Assembly: GCF_052116585.1 (NCBI RefSeq)
Contig: NZ_JBQKKT010000020.1
Location: 1-52,978, forward strand
Reading direction: 5' to 3'
Length of the DNA stretch: 52,978 nt
From: Luteococcus sp052116585
GTDB lineage: Bacteria; Actinomycetota; Actinomycetes; Propionibacteriales; Propionibacteriaceae
Translations under genes and position numbers: made by a program
Notes under the pieces: model-generated
Seen by the model: only the letters and a program-made list of their open reading frames with translations
Told to the model about the DNA's origin: nothing
Databases searched by the model: none
Shown here: positions 36,432 to 45,044 of the stretch, piece by piece
Position numbering within the stretch: the stretch's first letter is position 1
Layout: each line of letters begins with the position of its first letter

Positions 36432-36467
36432 AAGTACAAAGGTAAACGCTTGTATTTTGCCCGTCAA
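36432..36467 (-). promoter_or_regulatory. Regulator promoter with overlapping operator palindrome
   Basis: On the minus strand TTGACG (36462-36467), a 17-bp spacer and TACCTT (36439-36444) form a near-consensus promoter. The ATG follows 7 nt later, so the message is leaderless. TACAA (plus strand, about 36435-36439) and TTGTA, 10 nt apart, form an inverted repeat over the -10. Confidence 0.7.
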
Positions 36468-36523
36468 GACGTGACAGTTGATTCACAGTCACTCACGACC
36501 ACGACATGAGGAGCACCGAGACC

Positions 36524-36733
36524 ATGACCGCCACTGCTACCGCGGCACCCGCCGCCGCTGACCTGGATCACCTGCACGAGGTACCCGACGTCGCCCGCCG
36601 CCTGGGCTGCGCAGACCGCACCATCTACACCCTGGTCAAGAAGGGCCAGATGAAGTGCGTCCGCGTCGGCCGCCTGGTCCGCATTCCCGAATCGGCTGTG
36701 CGCGAATTCATCGCCGCCGGCGGCGCCCGCTGA
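36524..36733 (+). CDS. AlpA/excisionase-like HTH_17 protein
   Basis: 69 aa. The winged-helix excisionase-type domain reads HEVPDVARRLGCADRTIYTLVKKGQMKCVRVGRLVRIPESAVREFI, a good match to the HTH_17/MerR-like excisionase family. In integrative elements such proteins direct excision or activate integrase and replication genes. ATG 36524 has AGGAG 10 nt upstream; ATG 36506 is the alternative. First gene of the rightward element operon, divergent from the putative repressor. Confidence 0.85.
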   Translation: MTATATAAPAAADLDHLHEVPDVARRLGCADRTIYTLVKKGQMKCVRVGRLVRIPESAVREFIAAGGAR

Positions 36734-36788
36734 TCCACCCACCTGTTCGCCTGGCAGTAGGGCCGGAACATCACCGAGAGGAAGCGCC

Positions 36789-36959
36789 GTGAATCCGGCC
36801 AAGAAGAACCACCACGAGACCGCCGCGCGGGGAAGCCTGCCGCCGTGTGAGAGCGCCGAGCTGCTGAAGCGGCTGAGGGCTGCTGAAGAGGCAGGCCACG
36901 AGCGCGTTGCCGCTGAGCTGCACGCCCTGATCCTCGCCGCTGGAGGTGCGTCCCGATGA
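36789..36959 (+). CDS. Small basic protein (56 aa) coupled to primase gene
   Basis: GTG at 36789 with GAGGAAG upstream; the stop TGA overlaps the ATG of the primase gene (ATGA). The translation VNPAKKNHHE is followed by a helical stretch (ESAELLKRLRAAEEAGHERVAAELHALILAA). No family recognised. The tight overlap suggests a role linked to replication. Confidence 0.65.
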   Translation: MNPAKKNHHETAARGSLPPCESAELLKRLRAAEEAGHERVAAELHALILAAGGASR

Positions 36960-39493
36960 GCTTGGAAATGGAGCGGGGCGCCGCCTCATCACAGAACGAC
37001 GCCCCACGGGAACCCACTGAAATTGTACCGGCCGACGTGGACCCTCTGAGGGTTGCTGACGCCCTGGCATGGTTCACCGAGTTCCTGGGTGAGCTGAAGA
37101 CGGCCCGGCGCGGCGCGGTCTACCTGGCCACCAGCTCGCCGGCCAAGGGCTGGTGCGAAACAGGACCGGTCCCTGCCGACGCAGCACAAGATGTGCTGGG
37201 CAGCCTGGCAGCTTCAGCGGTGCACACCGCTGACGCGGGCCATAACGTGTTCGCCTGCCCCTACGTGCACGACCTGGGCCACCGCCGCAAGGGCCGCGCC
37301 CTGGCACGTCGCCACGCCCATGCCGACATCGACGGCCCGTTGGACCTGGGCCGCGCCCATGCCGTCGGGGCCATGGTTGTGGCGTCGGGCTCGCTGGTTG
37401 ACGGCGACGAGGGCAAGCCGCGGGGGCACGTCTACGTGCGCTTGAGTGAGTCCGTCGCCCCGCACGTGCACGCCGCGCTGTGCGCTGCCCTGGGCCGGTT
37501 CGTGGGTGGTGAGTCCTGGGACGCCTCGAAGTGCGCTGACAACGACGTGCTGAGGCCGGCCGGGACGCTCAACTGGAAGACCGGGCAGCCACGGCCGGTG
37601 GCCTGGCTGGTGCGCCCCGATGATCCGGCGGTGAGGACCTGGGCGCCTGCGGAGCTGGCGCGCCTGCTGGACCTGCCCTGGCCGATCCCGGCGCCCGAGC
37701 CGCCCCGTCCCGAGCGCTCCAGCCAGGCCGCGCCCAAGGCTGCCGGTGGGGCGTCTCCCGCCCATCGCCTTGACGGCCTGGTCCGTCGGGTGGTGACGGC
37801 CGATCGGGGCCAGGGGAACGACGCCCTGAACTGGGCCGCTGGCAAGGCTGCTGCCCTGGTGCTGGAGCACTCGGACTTGGACGCCGACGAGATTCGGGAG
37901 CGGCTGGTGGCTGCATTTGTCGGACGTCCCACCGCCGAGAGCGCCGCGGCGCGTCGTCGGGAGGCTGAGCAAACCGTGGCGAGCGGGTGGCGCTGGGGCC
38001 AGGCCGAACCTGGCGCGGCCCTGGCTGGGGCGGCCTGTGGCGCCGATAGGGGCCAGGGGCAGACGCCGCCTGCTGAGCCGGCTGGGCTGGTGGAGATCAT
38101 TGACGAGGGGACCGGAGAAGTGACCCTTGCCCCCGTAGTGGCACAGGCTGCCCCTGTGGACGTCGACCTGGAGAACCTGTTCAGCGCCACGCCGACGCTG
38201 GAGGCGATCCACCAGGCCGCGCACAGTCGCCTGATGCCGGCACCGATGATGCTGGCCTGTGTGCTGGCCCGGGTCCTGGCCGAGGTGCCCGCCTCGACGA
38301 TGCTGCCTCCCGTGGTGGGCGGCCGTGCGTCGCTGAACTTGGGCGTGGCCTTGGTGGGACGCTCGGGCGACGGCAAGAGCGCCACGATTGAGGTGTCTCG
38401 GGAGTTGATGGGCCTGCCTGCCAAGCACCTGATGATGGAGCGCCAGGTGGGCTCGGGTGAGGGCATGGTCCAGAGCTTCCTGGAGACCAGGAAGGAGAAG
38501 GGCAAGCCGGTTGAGAACGTGCTCAGCGACTTCCCGCACCGGCTGTTCATCGTCGACGAGATCGGCACCATGGACGCCCTGAACCGTCGCAGTGGATCAA
38601 CGCTGTCCAGCACGCTGCGTTCGGCCCTGACAGGCGGCGCGCTGGGCTCGGAGAACGCGGTCCGGGAGCGGATCCGCCGGATCCGCCTCGGCACCTACCG
38701 CCTGGTGCTGCTGGCGGGGGTCCAGCCCGCGCTCTCGGACGTGCTGCTCAACGATGCCGACGCGGGCACGCCCCAGCGGTTCCTCTGGGTGCGTGCGACC
38801 GACCCGACGCTGCCGGCGTCGGCTGAGGAGGATGTGGACTGGCCCGACGGGCTGCGGGGCTGGCGGCTGCCGGAGCAGCTGCCGGAGTTCATCGACTACC
38901 CGGACCAGGTGAAGGCTGAGATCCGCGACTTCCACCGGGAGAAGGCGCGCGGCAACGTGCGCGACGAGTTGCAGGGGCACCTGTACCTGATCCGCCTGAA
39001 GGTGGCCGCGGCGCTGGCGCTGCTGCACTACGACGAGGCGATCACTGAACAGTGGTGGCAGCTGGCCGGCGTGCTGGTGGACCACAGCCTCCAGGTCCAG
39101 GGCTGGTGCCGTCGTGAGCTGCAGGCCGTGGCCACACGGGAGCAGATGGCCAAGGGCCGCGGGGACGCTGAGCGCGCTCTGGGGGCCAGGGAGCGGGCCG
39201 ACGAGGCCACGTGGGACGCCGCGGTGGCGATCTGGCGGACGGTGGAGCGGCACGCGCACGCCGGGGCCGGCGACGTCGCGCACGCACCGGATGAGGGCTG
39301 CACGGCGCGGTGCGTGACGCGCGCGGTGAAGAACAAGACCGAGTGGCGAGCCGCCAAGGCCGAGGCGCTGGAGCTGGCCATGAATGAGGGCTGGCTGGTG
39401 GCCGAGGAGGTGGCGGGTGCTGCTGCCAACCGGGCGAGCACGCGCTACCGCCCGGGGGACACGCGGCCGAGGGAAGGGGGAGGCCGGGGGTGA
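36956..39493 (+). CDS. Primase-polymerase / helicase replication protein (Pri-Rep)
   Basis: 845 aa. The N-terminal half resembles bifunctional archaeo-eukaryotic primase-polymerases: HADID (Asp124, Asp126), SGS at 144-146, RGHVYVRL around 157-163 and NDVLRPAGTLNWK at about 196-208. The C-terminal half is a P-loop ATPase with Walker A GRSGDGKS at 468-475 and Walker B LFIVDE at about 530-535, similar to DUF3987-type helicases. Such proteins start replication of satellites and integrative plasmids. An AT-rich repeat region lies directly downstream, the usual origin position. Confidence 0.85.
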   Translation: MSLEMERGAASSQNDAPREPTEIVPADVDPLRVADALAWFTEFLGELKTARRGAVYLATSSPAKGWCETGPVPADAAQDVLGSLAASAVHTADAGHNVFACPYVHDLGHRRKGRALARRHAHADIDGPLDLGRAHAVGAMVVASGSLVDGDEGKPRGHVYVRLSESVAPHVHAALCAALGRFVGGESWDASKCADNDVLRPAGTLNWKTGQPRPVAWLVRPDDPAVRTWAPAELARLLDLPWPIPAPEPPRPERSSQAAPKAAGGASPAHRLDGLVRRVVTADRGQGNDALNWAAGKAAALVLEHSDLDADEIRERLVAAFVGRPTAESAAARRREAEQTVASGWRWGQAEPGAALAGAACGADRGQGQTPPAEPAGLVEIIDEGTGEVTLAPVVAQAAPVDVDLENLFSATPTLEAIHQAAHSRLMPAPMMLACVLARVLAEVPASTMLPPVVGGRASLNLGVALVGRSGDGKSATIEVSRELMGLPAKHLMMERQVGSGEGMVQSFLETRKEKGKPVENVLSDFPHRLFIVDEIGTMDALNRRSGSTLSSTLRSALTGGALGSENAVRERIRRIRLGTYRLVLLAGVQPALSDVLLNDADAGTPQRFLWVRATDPTLPASAEEDVDWPDGLRGWRLPEQLPEFIDYPDQVKAEIRDFHREKARGNVRDELQGHLYLIRLKVAAALALLHYDEAITEQWWQLAGVLVDHSLQVQGWCRRELQAVATREQMAKGRGDAERALGARERADEATWDAAVAIWRTVERHAHAGAGDVAHAPDEGCTARCVTRAVKNKTEWRAAKAEALELAMNEGWLVAEEVAGAAANRASTRYRPGDTRPREGGGRG

Positions 39494-39937
39494 GTGTGGT
39501 TCTGCGGGTCTGCAGAACCGTAGGGGTCAGTTGGTGACCAAAAAATTCCCCTTTTTCACGAATTGAAATTTACGTTATTTGTAAGGATTTCCGGCCGATT
39601 TTGGCCAAAAATCCAACATCCCGGAAAGTCGCAGAACCTCAGAACCATAGAACCACTGAGGCCGGGGAGGTCCGAGGCTGAAGGGCTCGAAGGGCCCGAG
39701 GCAGGTGCCGAGGGGGTTCCCCAGCCCGATCCTGCCAAGGCCTCCCGCCCGTCCAAACCGCACACGCGCGTGCGGCCGGACCAGACCTGGACTGGACCTG
39801 ACCTGGACCCCGAGTCCACCCACTGCCTGGCTGACCACCAGGGCAGCACCACCAGTGAGCGACCCCCACAGAGCTGGCGGCCTACCTGGCCGCCTCACCG
39901 CCGCTGGCCATGGGCCGGGCACGAAGGAAGAGACACG
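39494..39937. other. Non-coding gap containing candidate replication origin
   Basis: The 444-bp gap after the primase gene holds an inverted repeat GGTTCTGC/GCAGAACC (39498-39505 with 39512-39519) and an AT-rich stretch at about 39539-39612, striking in this GC-rich element. Three AGAACC motifs follow at exact 8-bp spacing (39633, 39641, 39649). The AGAACC core also occurs in the inverted repeat. The rest (39660-39930) shows no clear gene. Together this looks like iterons plus a DNA-unwinding element. Confidence 0.55.
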
Positions 39938-40210
39938 ATGAGCACCACCAAGACGACGACGAACCGCCGCCCGATCGACCCCAGGACTGGCCTGGAATAC
40001 CCCAAGCGCATCGAAGGCAACGACGAGCAGCGGGCCAGGGTCCGTGCCTGGCGTGAGCAGCACCTGGGCGCCGTAGGCCGCGTCGGGTTCAGCCAGGTCC
40101 TGGCTGCCCCATGCGCCCGCCACCAGGCCGAGGCTGGCGCGCCGTGCTTCCGGCCGGACCTGGTGCACCAGGGCGTGTGCGGGCCGCGTATCCGCGCGGT
40201 CCTGGGCTGA
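39938..40210 (+). CDS. Small hypothetical protein with possible metal-binding C-terminus
   Basis: 90 aa, ATG 39938 with GAAGGAAGAG upstream. The N-terminus is polar and basic. The C-terminal part, CARHQAEAGAPCF followed by HQGVCGPR, has a Cys/His pattern seen in small phage and plasmid proteins (CxxH...C...C). Function unknown. First of the accessory genes between origin and terminase. Confidence 0.7.
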   Translation: MSTTKTTTNRRPIDPRTGLEYPKRIEGNDEQRARVRAWREQHLGAVGRVGFSQVLAAPCARHQAEAGAPCFRPDLVHQGVCGPRIRAVLG

Positions 40211-40385
40211 CCCGCACCAGGTGCCCGTCCTGAGCCTGAGTCAGGACGAAAGCACCGCTGACAAGGCCAGGCGTAGCCGCTGGGCACAACGGTGGGCACA
40301 ACCACCGCCCATGGCCACCCGCACCACCGGGTGCGTGACCGTCACGCACCCGGCACCACACCGCCACCACCGAGAGGCACCAACC
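40211..40385. other. Repeat-rich intergenic region inside the element
   Basis: The 175-bp gap contains a 7-bp hairpin GTCCTGA/TCAGGAC (40227-40247), a pair of TGGGCACAAC-like repeats (40281-40302) like those near both att sites, and a perfect 27-bp palindrome (40327-40353). No gene is evident. It could hold a terminator, integrase arm sites and a protein-binding or packaging site. Confidence 0.6.
40327..40353. repeat. 27-bp perfect palindrome
   Basis: CCGGGTGCGTGAC (40327-40339), one central C, then its exact reverse complement (40341-40353). It lies 33 nt before the next start codon. Confidence 0.85.
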
Positions 40386-40826
40386 ATGAGCAACGCACCA
40401 AACACAATCACCAAGTACCCCGGGATCTCGGATCCCTACACCCGCCGCCGCATCGCTGAAGCCGAGATGAGGGCCGAGCGTGAGCGCGGCTATGACGCCG
40501 CCGCACTGGCCCGGCGCGTCGACGCCCTGGATCTGCCCAAGCCGGCGCCCAAGCCCACCCCGCCCAAGCCCACCCCGACCAAGCCGGAAGATCGCCCTCA
40601 GGCGCCCACAAATTCCGGGGGTAGCCAAGTACCCACGCCGGGCGTGGGAGGCGCTCAGAACCGGATCCATGCCCCGGGGATCCAGCGTTCTGGCCCCGCC
40701 CGCCGTGCCACGGCACCCGCCCCAGACGGTGACCAGCTCACCCCGGACGACCTGCACGCGCTGGCCAGGTATCTGGAGGGCCAGAACGCGGCCACGCGAC
40801 CCGCTGGCCGACGCCTGCGGTTCTGA
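40386..40826 (+). CDS. Hypothetical element protein, proline-rich
   Basis: 146 aa from ATG 40386 (MSNAPNTITKYPG), with GAGAGG upstream. A charged helical segment (RRRIAEAEMRAERERGYDAAALARRVDAL) is followed by a Lys-Pro repeat (PKPAPKPTPPKPTPTKP) and a flexible C-terminus ending in a short helix (LTPDDLHALARYLEG). No family recognised. The longer in-frame reading from 40221 would cross the palindrome and repeat region and is rejected. Confidence 0.65.
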   Translation: MSNAPNTITKYPGISDPYTRRRIAEAEMRAERERGYDAAALARRVDALDLPKPAPKPTPPKPTPTKPEDRPQAPTNSGGSQVPTPGVGGAQNRIHAPGIQRSGPARRATAPAPDGDQLTPDDLHALARYLEGQNAATRPAGRRLRF

Positions 40827-40930
40827 CCGCCATGCGCCTGGCCAACCACCAGGCGCCGCCCACCTGGAGCGATCCCCGAGGCACCCGACGCGGCCTACCT
40901 GGGCCCGTCCCGCTGAAAGGGAGATCCACC

Positions 40931-42025
40931 ATGACCGAAACCACCACCACCCCCACCGAGACCCTGGCCGAGGCTGAGACCCTGGCCGAGCACCAGGGCG
41001 CGCCCGACCCCCGCCACCAGACCGCCACCACCACCAGGCCGACGGCCACCCTGGTGCCCCTGGCCCCCGAGCACCTCGCGTGCCGGAGCTGCGGTCAAGC
41101 CGCTGGCACCACGCTGGCCGAGACCGTGCAGCTGCCCGGCACGGTCCTGGCCGATCACTACTACCAGGGCCCGAGCTTGGGCCTGGGTGTCTGCACCCGG
41201 TGCGCCGTCCTGGAGGACCGGGCCAGGGACCTGGTGCGCCAGCATCCTGCCGCGTCGGCAGCCTTTGGCCCTGGTGGCGTGCTGCCGCGTGCCCTGGCCG
41301 TCGTCGCTGCCCACGAGATCCTGGGGCGCCCGCTGCCCGCCGCGACGATCGACGATGCCGAGTTCTCCACCCTGATCCGGCTGTTCGGCTGGGTCAGTGT
41401 CTGGCGCTGGGTCGCTGCGCTGGACCGGGGCAAGATGGGCCAGTGCGCGGCCGAGCCATGGTCCCACGTGCCGGCCAAGGCGCGCTCCACGCTGCGTGAG
41501 CGGTTCGCCACCCTGGTGGCCGAGCGCCACGCGGCGACGCTCCCGCCGGAGCGCATCGCCCCGCCCGCCCCGACGGCCGAGGCCGTGCGCCGTGCCGAGA
41601 TGGGTGGCGCGGTGGGCGCCCACGCCGTGCCTGGTGGCTGCCTGATGTGCGGCCGTGCCGCGCTGGAGCTGGCCGCGCTCCAGGTGCTCCAGGAAGGCGG
41701 CGCCCGTGAGGCTGCTGCCAAGCACTGGCACCCGCTGGCGCTGGGCCGCACGGTGGGCCATGTGTGCGATGCCTGCCACCAGGCCGTGCAGCTTGACGGC
41801 GCGGTGGGCCCGTCTGCCACGGAGCTGGCCTTGGTCCAGGCCTGTCGGCTGGGCAGCCGCTATCCCGTCGGGGAGGTGGCCCTGGAGGGGATCACCCCCT
41901 GGGCCGAGCTGGCAGACCGGGGAGCCGCACCCAACCTGGAGCCCTGGGCCCACCTGGGCAGCCTGGCCGAGCTGACCAGTGCCCTGGCCGACTCCCTGGG
42001 CATCATCACGGTGGAGGTGCGCTGA
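40931..42025 (+). CDS. Hypothetical protein with two predicted zinc ribbons
   Basis: About 364 aa. Start ATG 40931 follows GAAAGGGAG. Four CxxC knuckles: C51/C54 with C88/C91, and C237/C240 with C279/C282, suggesting two zinc ribbons around a helical middle. The Thr/Glu-rich N-terminus is probably disordered. Its stop overlaps the ATG of the small terminase gene, so it belongs to the packaging operon, perhaps as a DNA-binding partner. No named family recognised. Confidence 0.7.
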   Translation: MTETTTTPTETLAEAETLAEHQGAPDPRHQTATTTRPTATLVPLAPEHLACRSCGQAAGTTLAETVQLPGTVLADHYYQGPSLGLGVCTRCAVLEDRARDLVRQHPAASAAFGPGGVLPRALAVVAAHEILGRPLPAATIDDAEFSTLIRLFGWVSVWRWVAALDRGKMGQCAAEPWSHVPAKARSTLRERFATLVAERHAATLPPERIAPPAPTAEAVRRAEMGGAVGAHAVPGGCLMCGRAALELAALQVLQEGGAREAAAKHWHPLALGRTVGHVCDACHQAVQLDGAVGPSATELALVQACRLGSRYPVGEVALEGITPWAELADRGAAPNLEPWAHLGSLAELTSALADSLGIITVEVR

Positions 42026-42813
42026 TGCCCGGCCGCAAGCACAAGCGCCAGGACCTGCGCACCTGGGATCCCGAGACCGGGCGCCAGCTCACCCGCCGCG
42101 ACGGATCACCGCTCACCGAGCGCCTGCCCGCCCGCCCCGGCCAGGGCCCGGCGTCCGGCATCCCGGCCAAGGGCCAGGAGCAGTTCCGCACCGGTGAGCC
42201 GGAGGACCCGCGCGTCACCACGCACGGCGCCAAGTCACCCACCATCTATGCCGCCCGGGCCGCCACCCTGGCCGAGGGCCTGTTGGCTGAGCGTCCCGAC
42301 CTGGCCAGGTATCCCGAGGCCGTGCAGGCCTGGGCCACGGCCGAGGCCAGGTGCCAGCTGGTGCGCGAGTACGAAGCCAACGCGGGCGGCCTGTTGGACG
42401 GCAACGGTGACCCCCGGAGCTTCGCCGCGCTGGCCACCAGCCTGGAGAAGGCCGCCGCCGCGGCCAGGGACCGCCTGGGCCTGGACCCCGTGGCTGAGGC
42501 GAAGCTGGCCCGGGACCGGGCCAGTGCGTCGCTCACGACGGTGAACCTGGCCGAGATGACTGCACATGGACGCGCGATCTTGGAGCAGCGACGCGCCGCG
42601 CTGGCAGCCGAGAGCGCGGCCACCACCTCGACGGAAGGGCGCGAGCTGGCGCCTGGCGTGACCCCGCCGACCCCGGCGGCTGAGCGTGACCAGGACCCGC
42701 ACCAGGTCAATTCCCTGGGCCAGCTCGCTGCCATTGCCGACCACCAGGACCAGGACCAGGCCACCGAGCTGCGCCAGGCCGACGACGCCACCACCGAGGA
42801 GGGCCCGCGATGA
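42025..42813 (+). CDS. Terminase small subunit-like protein
   Basis: 262 aa. The middle part (YPEAVQAWATAEARCQLVREYEANAGGLLDGNGDPRSFAALATSLEKAAAAARDRLGLDPVAEAKLARDRA) has the pattern of P27-type terminase small subunits: helices, then an LGLxPxxxAKL end. Basic N-terminus and acidic, disordered C-terminus. It overlaps the zinc-ribbon gene upstream and the large terminase gene downstream, both by ATGA-type overlaps. Small subunits recognise the packaging site; in satellites a private one redirects helper packaging. Confidence 0.65.
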   Translation: MPGRKHKRQDLRTWDPETGRQLTRRDGSPLTERLPARPGQGPASGIPAKGQEQFRTGEPEDPRVTTHGAKSPTIYAARAATLAEGLLAERPDLARYPEAVQAWATAEARCQLVREYEANAGGLLDGNGDPRSFAALATSLEKAAAAARDRLGLDPVAEAKLARDRASASLTTVNLAEMTAHGRAILEQRRAALAAESAATTSTEGRELAPGVTPPTPAAERDQDPHQVNSLGQLAAIADHQDQDQATELRQADDATTEEGPR

Positions 42814-44442
42814 CCACGACGACGAGCACCAGCACCACCAGCCTGGGCGATCCCCTGGCCGTGCTGCTCACCCTGCCTCTGGAGGATGGCACGCCGTGGG
42901 GTGACCGCGCCCATGGCTTCCAGCTCGACGACGCTGAGGCGATCCTGGCCCCGTCGGGCCCGCGTCGTCACGCGATCCTGCGTGGCCGTGGCATGTCGAA
43001 GACCAGCGATGTGGCGGCGCTGCTGCTGGCCCTGCTGTTGACGGAGGCGCCGCCCCGGGCGCGCATGCTGATCTATGCTGCGGACGCTGACCAGGCGGCG
43101 CTCTTCGCTGACGCGCTGGCCGGGTTCGTGCAGCGTGCCCAGCTCGAGGGTCTGGTGGACGTCGGGGCGCGCGTCTTCACCCATCGCCAGACCGGCGCCA
43201 CGATCACCGTCGAGACCTCCGACGGCGCGTCCGCGTTCGGTGCGCGGCCGTGGTTCCAGGTCATGGATGAGTTCTCCCTGTGGCCCTCGACGGCCAACCA
43301 TCGCCGCCTGTCCAGCGCGATCCTGTCCGCGGTGGCGAAGGTGCCCGGCGGTCGCCTGGTCATGATCGGCACGGCCGGCGCCCCGGTTGGCCTGGGCCGT
43401 GAGCTGTGGGACCTGGCCGAGGCCAGCCCGGAGCACTGGCGAACCGTCGTGCGCCCTGGCCCCTCCCCGTGGTGGACCGCCGAGGACGTCGCCGCCACCA
43501 GGGCGAGCCTCACCCCCAGCGAATGGGCCAGGCTGATCGAATGCCGCTGGGCTGAGTCCGACGACGCACTCACCACCGAGGAGGACATCACGGCCGCGAT
43601 CCGCGCGGGCTCTCGCGTTCTGCCGCCCCGTGCCGGCCTGCAGTACGTGGCCGCCCTGGACGTGGGCACCCGCCGTGACCTCACGGCCCTGGTCATCGGC
43701 CACCAGGAGACCACCCCTGCCGGTCGCGTCGTCGTGATCGACCGCGTGACCAGTTGGGACCCGGCCCGCACCGAGGGCGGCCGCGTCGACCTCGACGAGG
43801 TGGAGGCCACCGCCTTGGCCCTGTGTCGTGAGTACCACGTCTCGCGTCTGCGGTTCGACCGGATGCAGGCTGAGCAGCTGAGCCAGAACCTGGCCCGCCA
43901 GGGCCTGTCCGTCGTCGAGTATGTGTTCTCCAGCGCCGGGGCCAACCGGCTGGCCCCGGTCGGTGTTCAACGCGCTGCGTGACCGGGCCCTGTCCCTCCC
44001 GGACGATCCCACCACCCGGGAGCAGTTCGCCACCACGCGCCTGGTGGAGACCGCCCCGGGCGTGGTGAAGCTGTCGAACCCCCTGGGCCACCATGACGAC
44101 ATCGTCACCGCCGTCGGGATGGTGTGCGTTGATCTGGCCGGTACCAGCGGCGCCGGGGGCGGGATCTCGCGCCCGGCTGGGCGTCGGCTGCCTGCCGACC
44201 GGACCCGTGCCCTGGCGGCTGGCCTGGCCGCCACCTTGCCGACGACGACGGCCAACGGCCGGCGGGCGGTGGGCCTCTCCAGCACCGGGGCGCCGTCGCC
44301 GTGGCTGCTGTCCAAGGCGGCCAAGGCATCGCCCCGGGGTCTGCCGGGTGGTGGGCCCATCGTGGGCGTGCCAGGGGCCCACGACGACCCCCGCCGGGGC
44401 CAGGCTCAGGGTCTGGGCCAGGGGTCCGGGGGTCGGGCATGA
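42810..44442 (+). pseudogene. Terminase large subunit, frameshifted
   Basis: The 5' frame (42810-43982, 390 aa) has an ATPase with a Walker-A-like GRGMSKTS (59-66), Walker B FQVMDE (149-154) and an RNase-H-like nuclease start ALDVGTRRDL (Asp284, Asp290). It stops early. The next frame (up to 44442) continues with SVFNALRDRALSLPDD and HHDDIVTAVGM, the usual end of the nuclease. Removing one C from the C4 run at 43954-43957 joins them as LARSVFNALRD. Either a real mutation or an assembly error. The nuclease domain is cut apart. Confidence 0.75.
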
Positions 44443-45044
44443 GCACGGCCCGCGGGAAGGGGCAGCCGCCCCAGCTGGCGCTCCCCACGGAGGCACGCGC
44501 GGCCTATCGCTCCCTGGTCCTCACCCTGGGCGATGCGCTCCAGGTCGGGGAGCGGGTGCCGTGCCTGGCTAACCCCGACGGCTGGACCGCCGACGCGCTG
44601 GATCCCGCACAGGTGGCCACCGCTGAGCGGCTGTGCGCTGGCTGCCCGGCCCTGGTCCAGTGCGGTGCCTACGCGACGGCCGCGCCGGAACGGTGGGGAG
44701 TCTGGGGCGGACGGTGGAGGGGCCCGCGTCGGTCACCTGGACGGCCGCCCAGCGTTGCCGCCAGCCCTGGCCCTGGCGAGGCCTCGACGACGGCGACGCC
44801 TACGGAGGCACCGGCGCCGCCGCCCGACCCCTCCCATCCGCTGGCCTCGACGTCCCGGCGCAAGGCATCGCCTGCCCTGGTCCAGTACCTCCAGGTGCTG
44901 CGGGACGACGAGGGTCGGACGTTCGGGGAGATGGTCGACGAGCTCCAGACCGCGGGCGTCCCGACGGTGAGCCACAAGGGCCGATGGACCGAAGCCAAGG
45001 TGCGGAGCATCCTCAAGTACGCGGCCGAGCGTGGGGCCTCGTGA
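44439..45044 (+). CDS. WhiB-like Fe-S protein fused to a recombinase-like helical domain
   Basis: 201 aa. The four cysteines C42, C66, C69 and C75 (C-x23-C-x2-C-x5-C), then GVWGG at 87-91, make a WhiB-like [4Fe-4S] domain, common in actinobacteria and their phages as a transcription factor. After a Pro/Ala linker, the last 60 residues (EMVDELQTAGVPTVSHKGRWTEAKVRSILKY) resemble the helical domain found in large serine recombinases. It overlaps the terminase frame (ATGA) and the next gene (GTGA). Confidence 0.78.
   Translation: MSTARGKGQPPQLALPTEARAAYRSLVLTLGDALQVGERVPCLANPDGWTADALDPAQVATAERLCAGCPALVQCGAYATAAPERWGVWGGRWRGPRRSPGRPPSVAASPGPGEASTTATPTEAPAPPPDPSHPLASTSRRKASPALVQYLQVLRDDEGRTFGEMVDELQTAGVPTVSHKGRWTEAKVRSILKYAAERGAS

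Noticed and set aside
40221..40385. N-terminal extension of the 40386 gene
   Set aside because: The reading crosses a hairpin, a repeat pair and a 27-bp palindrome. A good ribosome site precedes ATG 40386.
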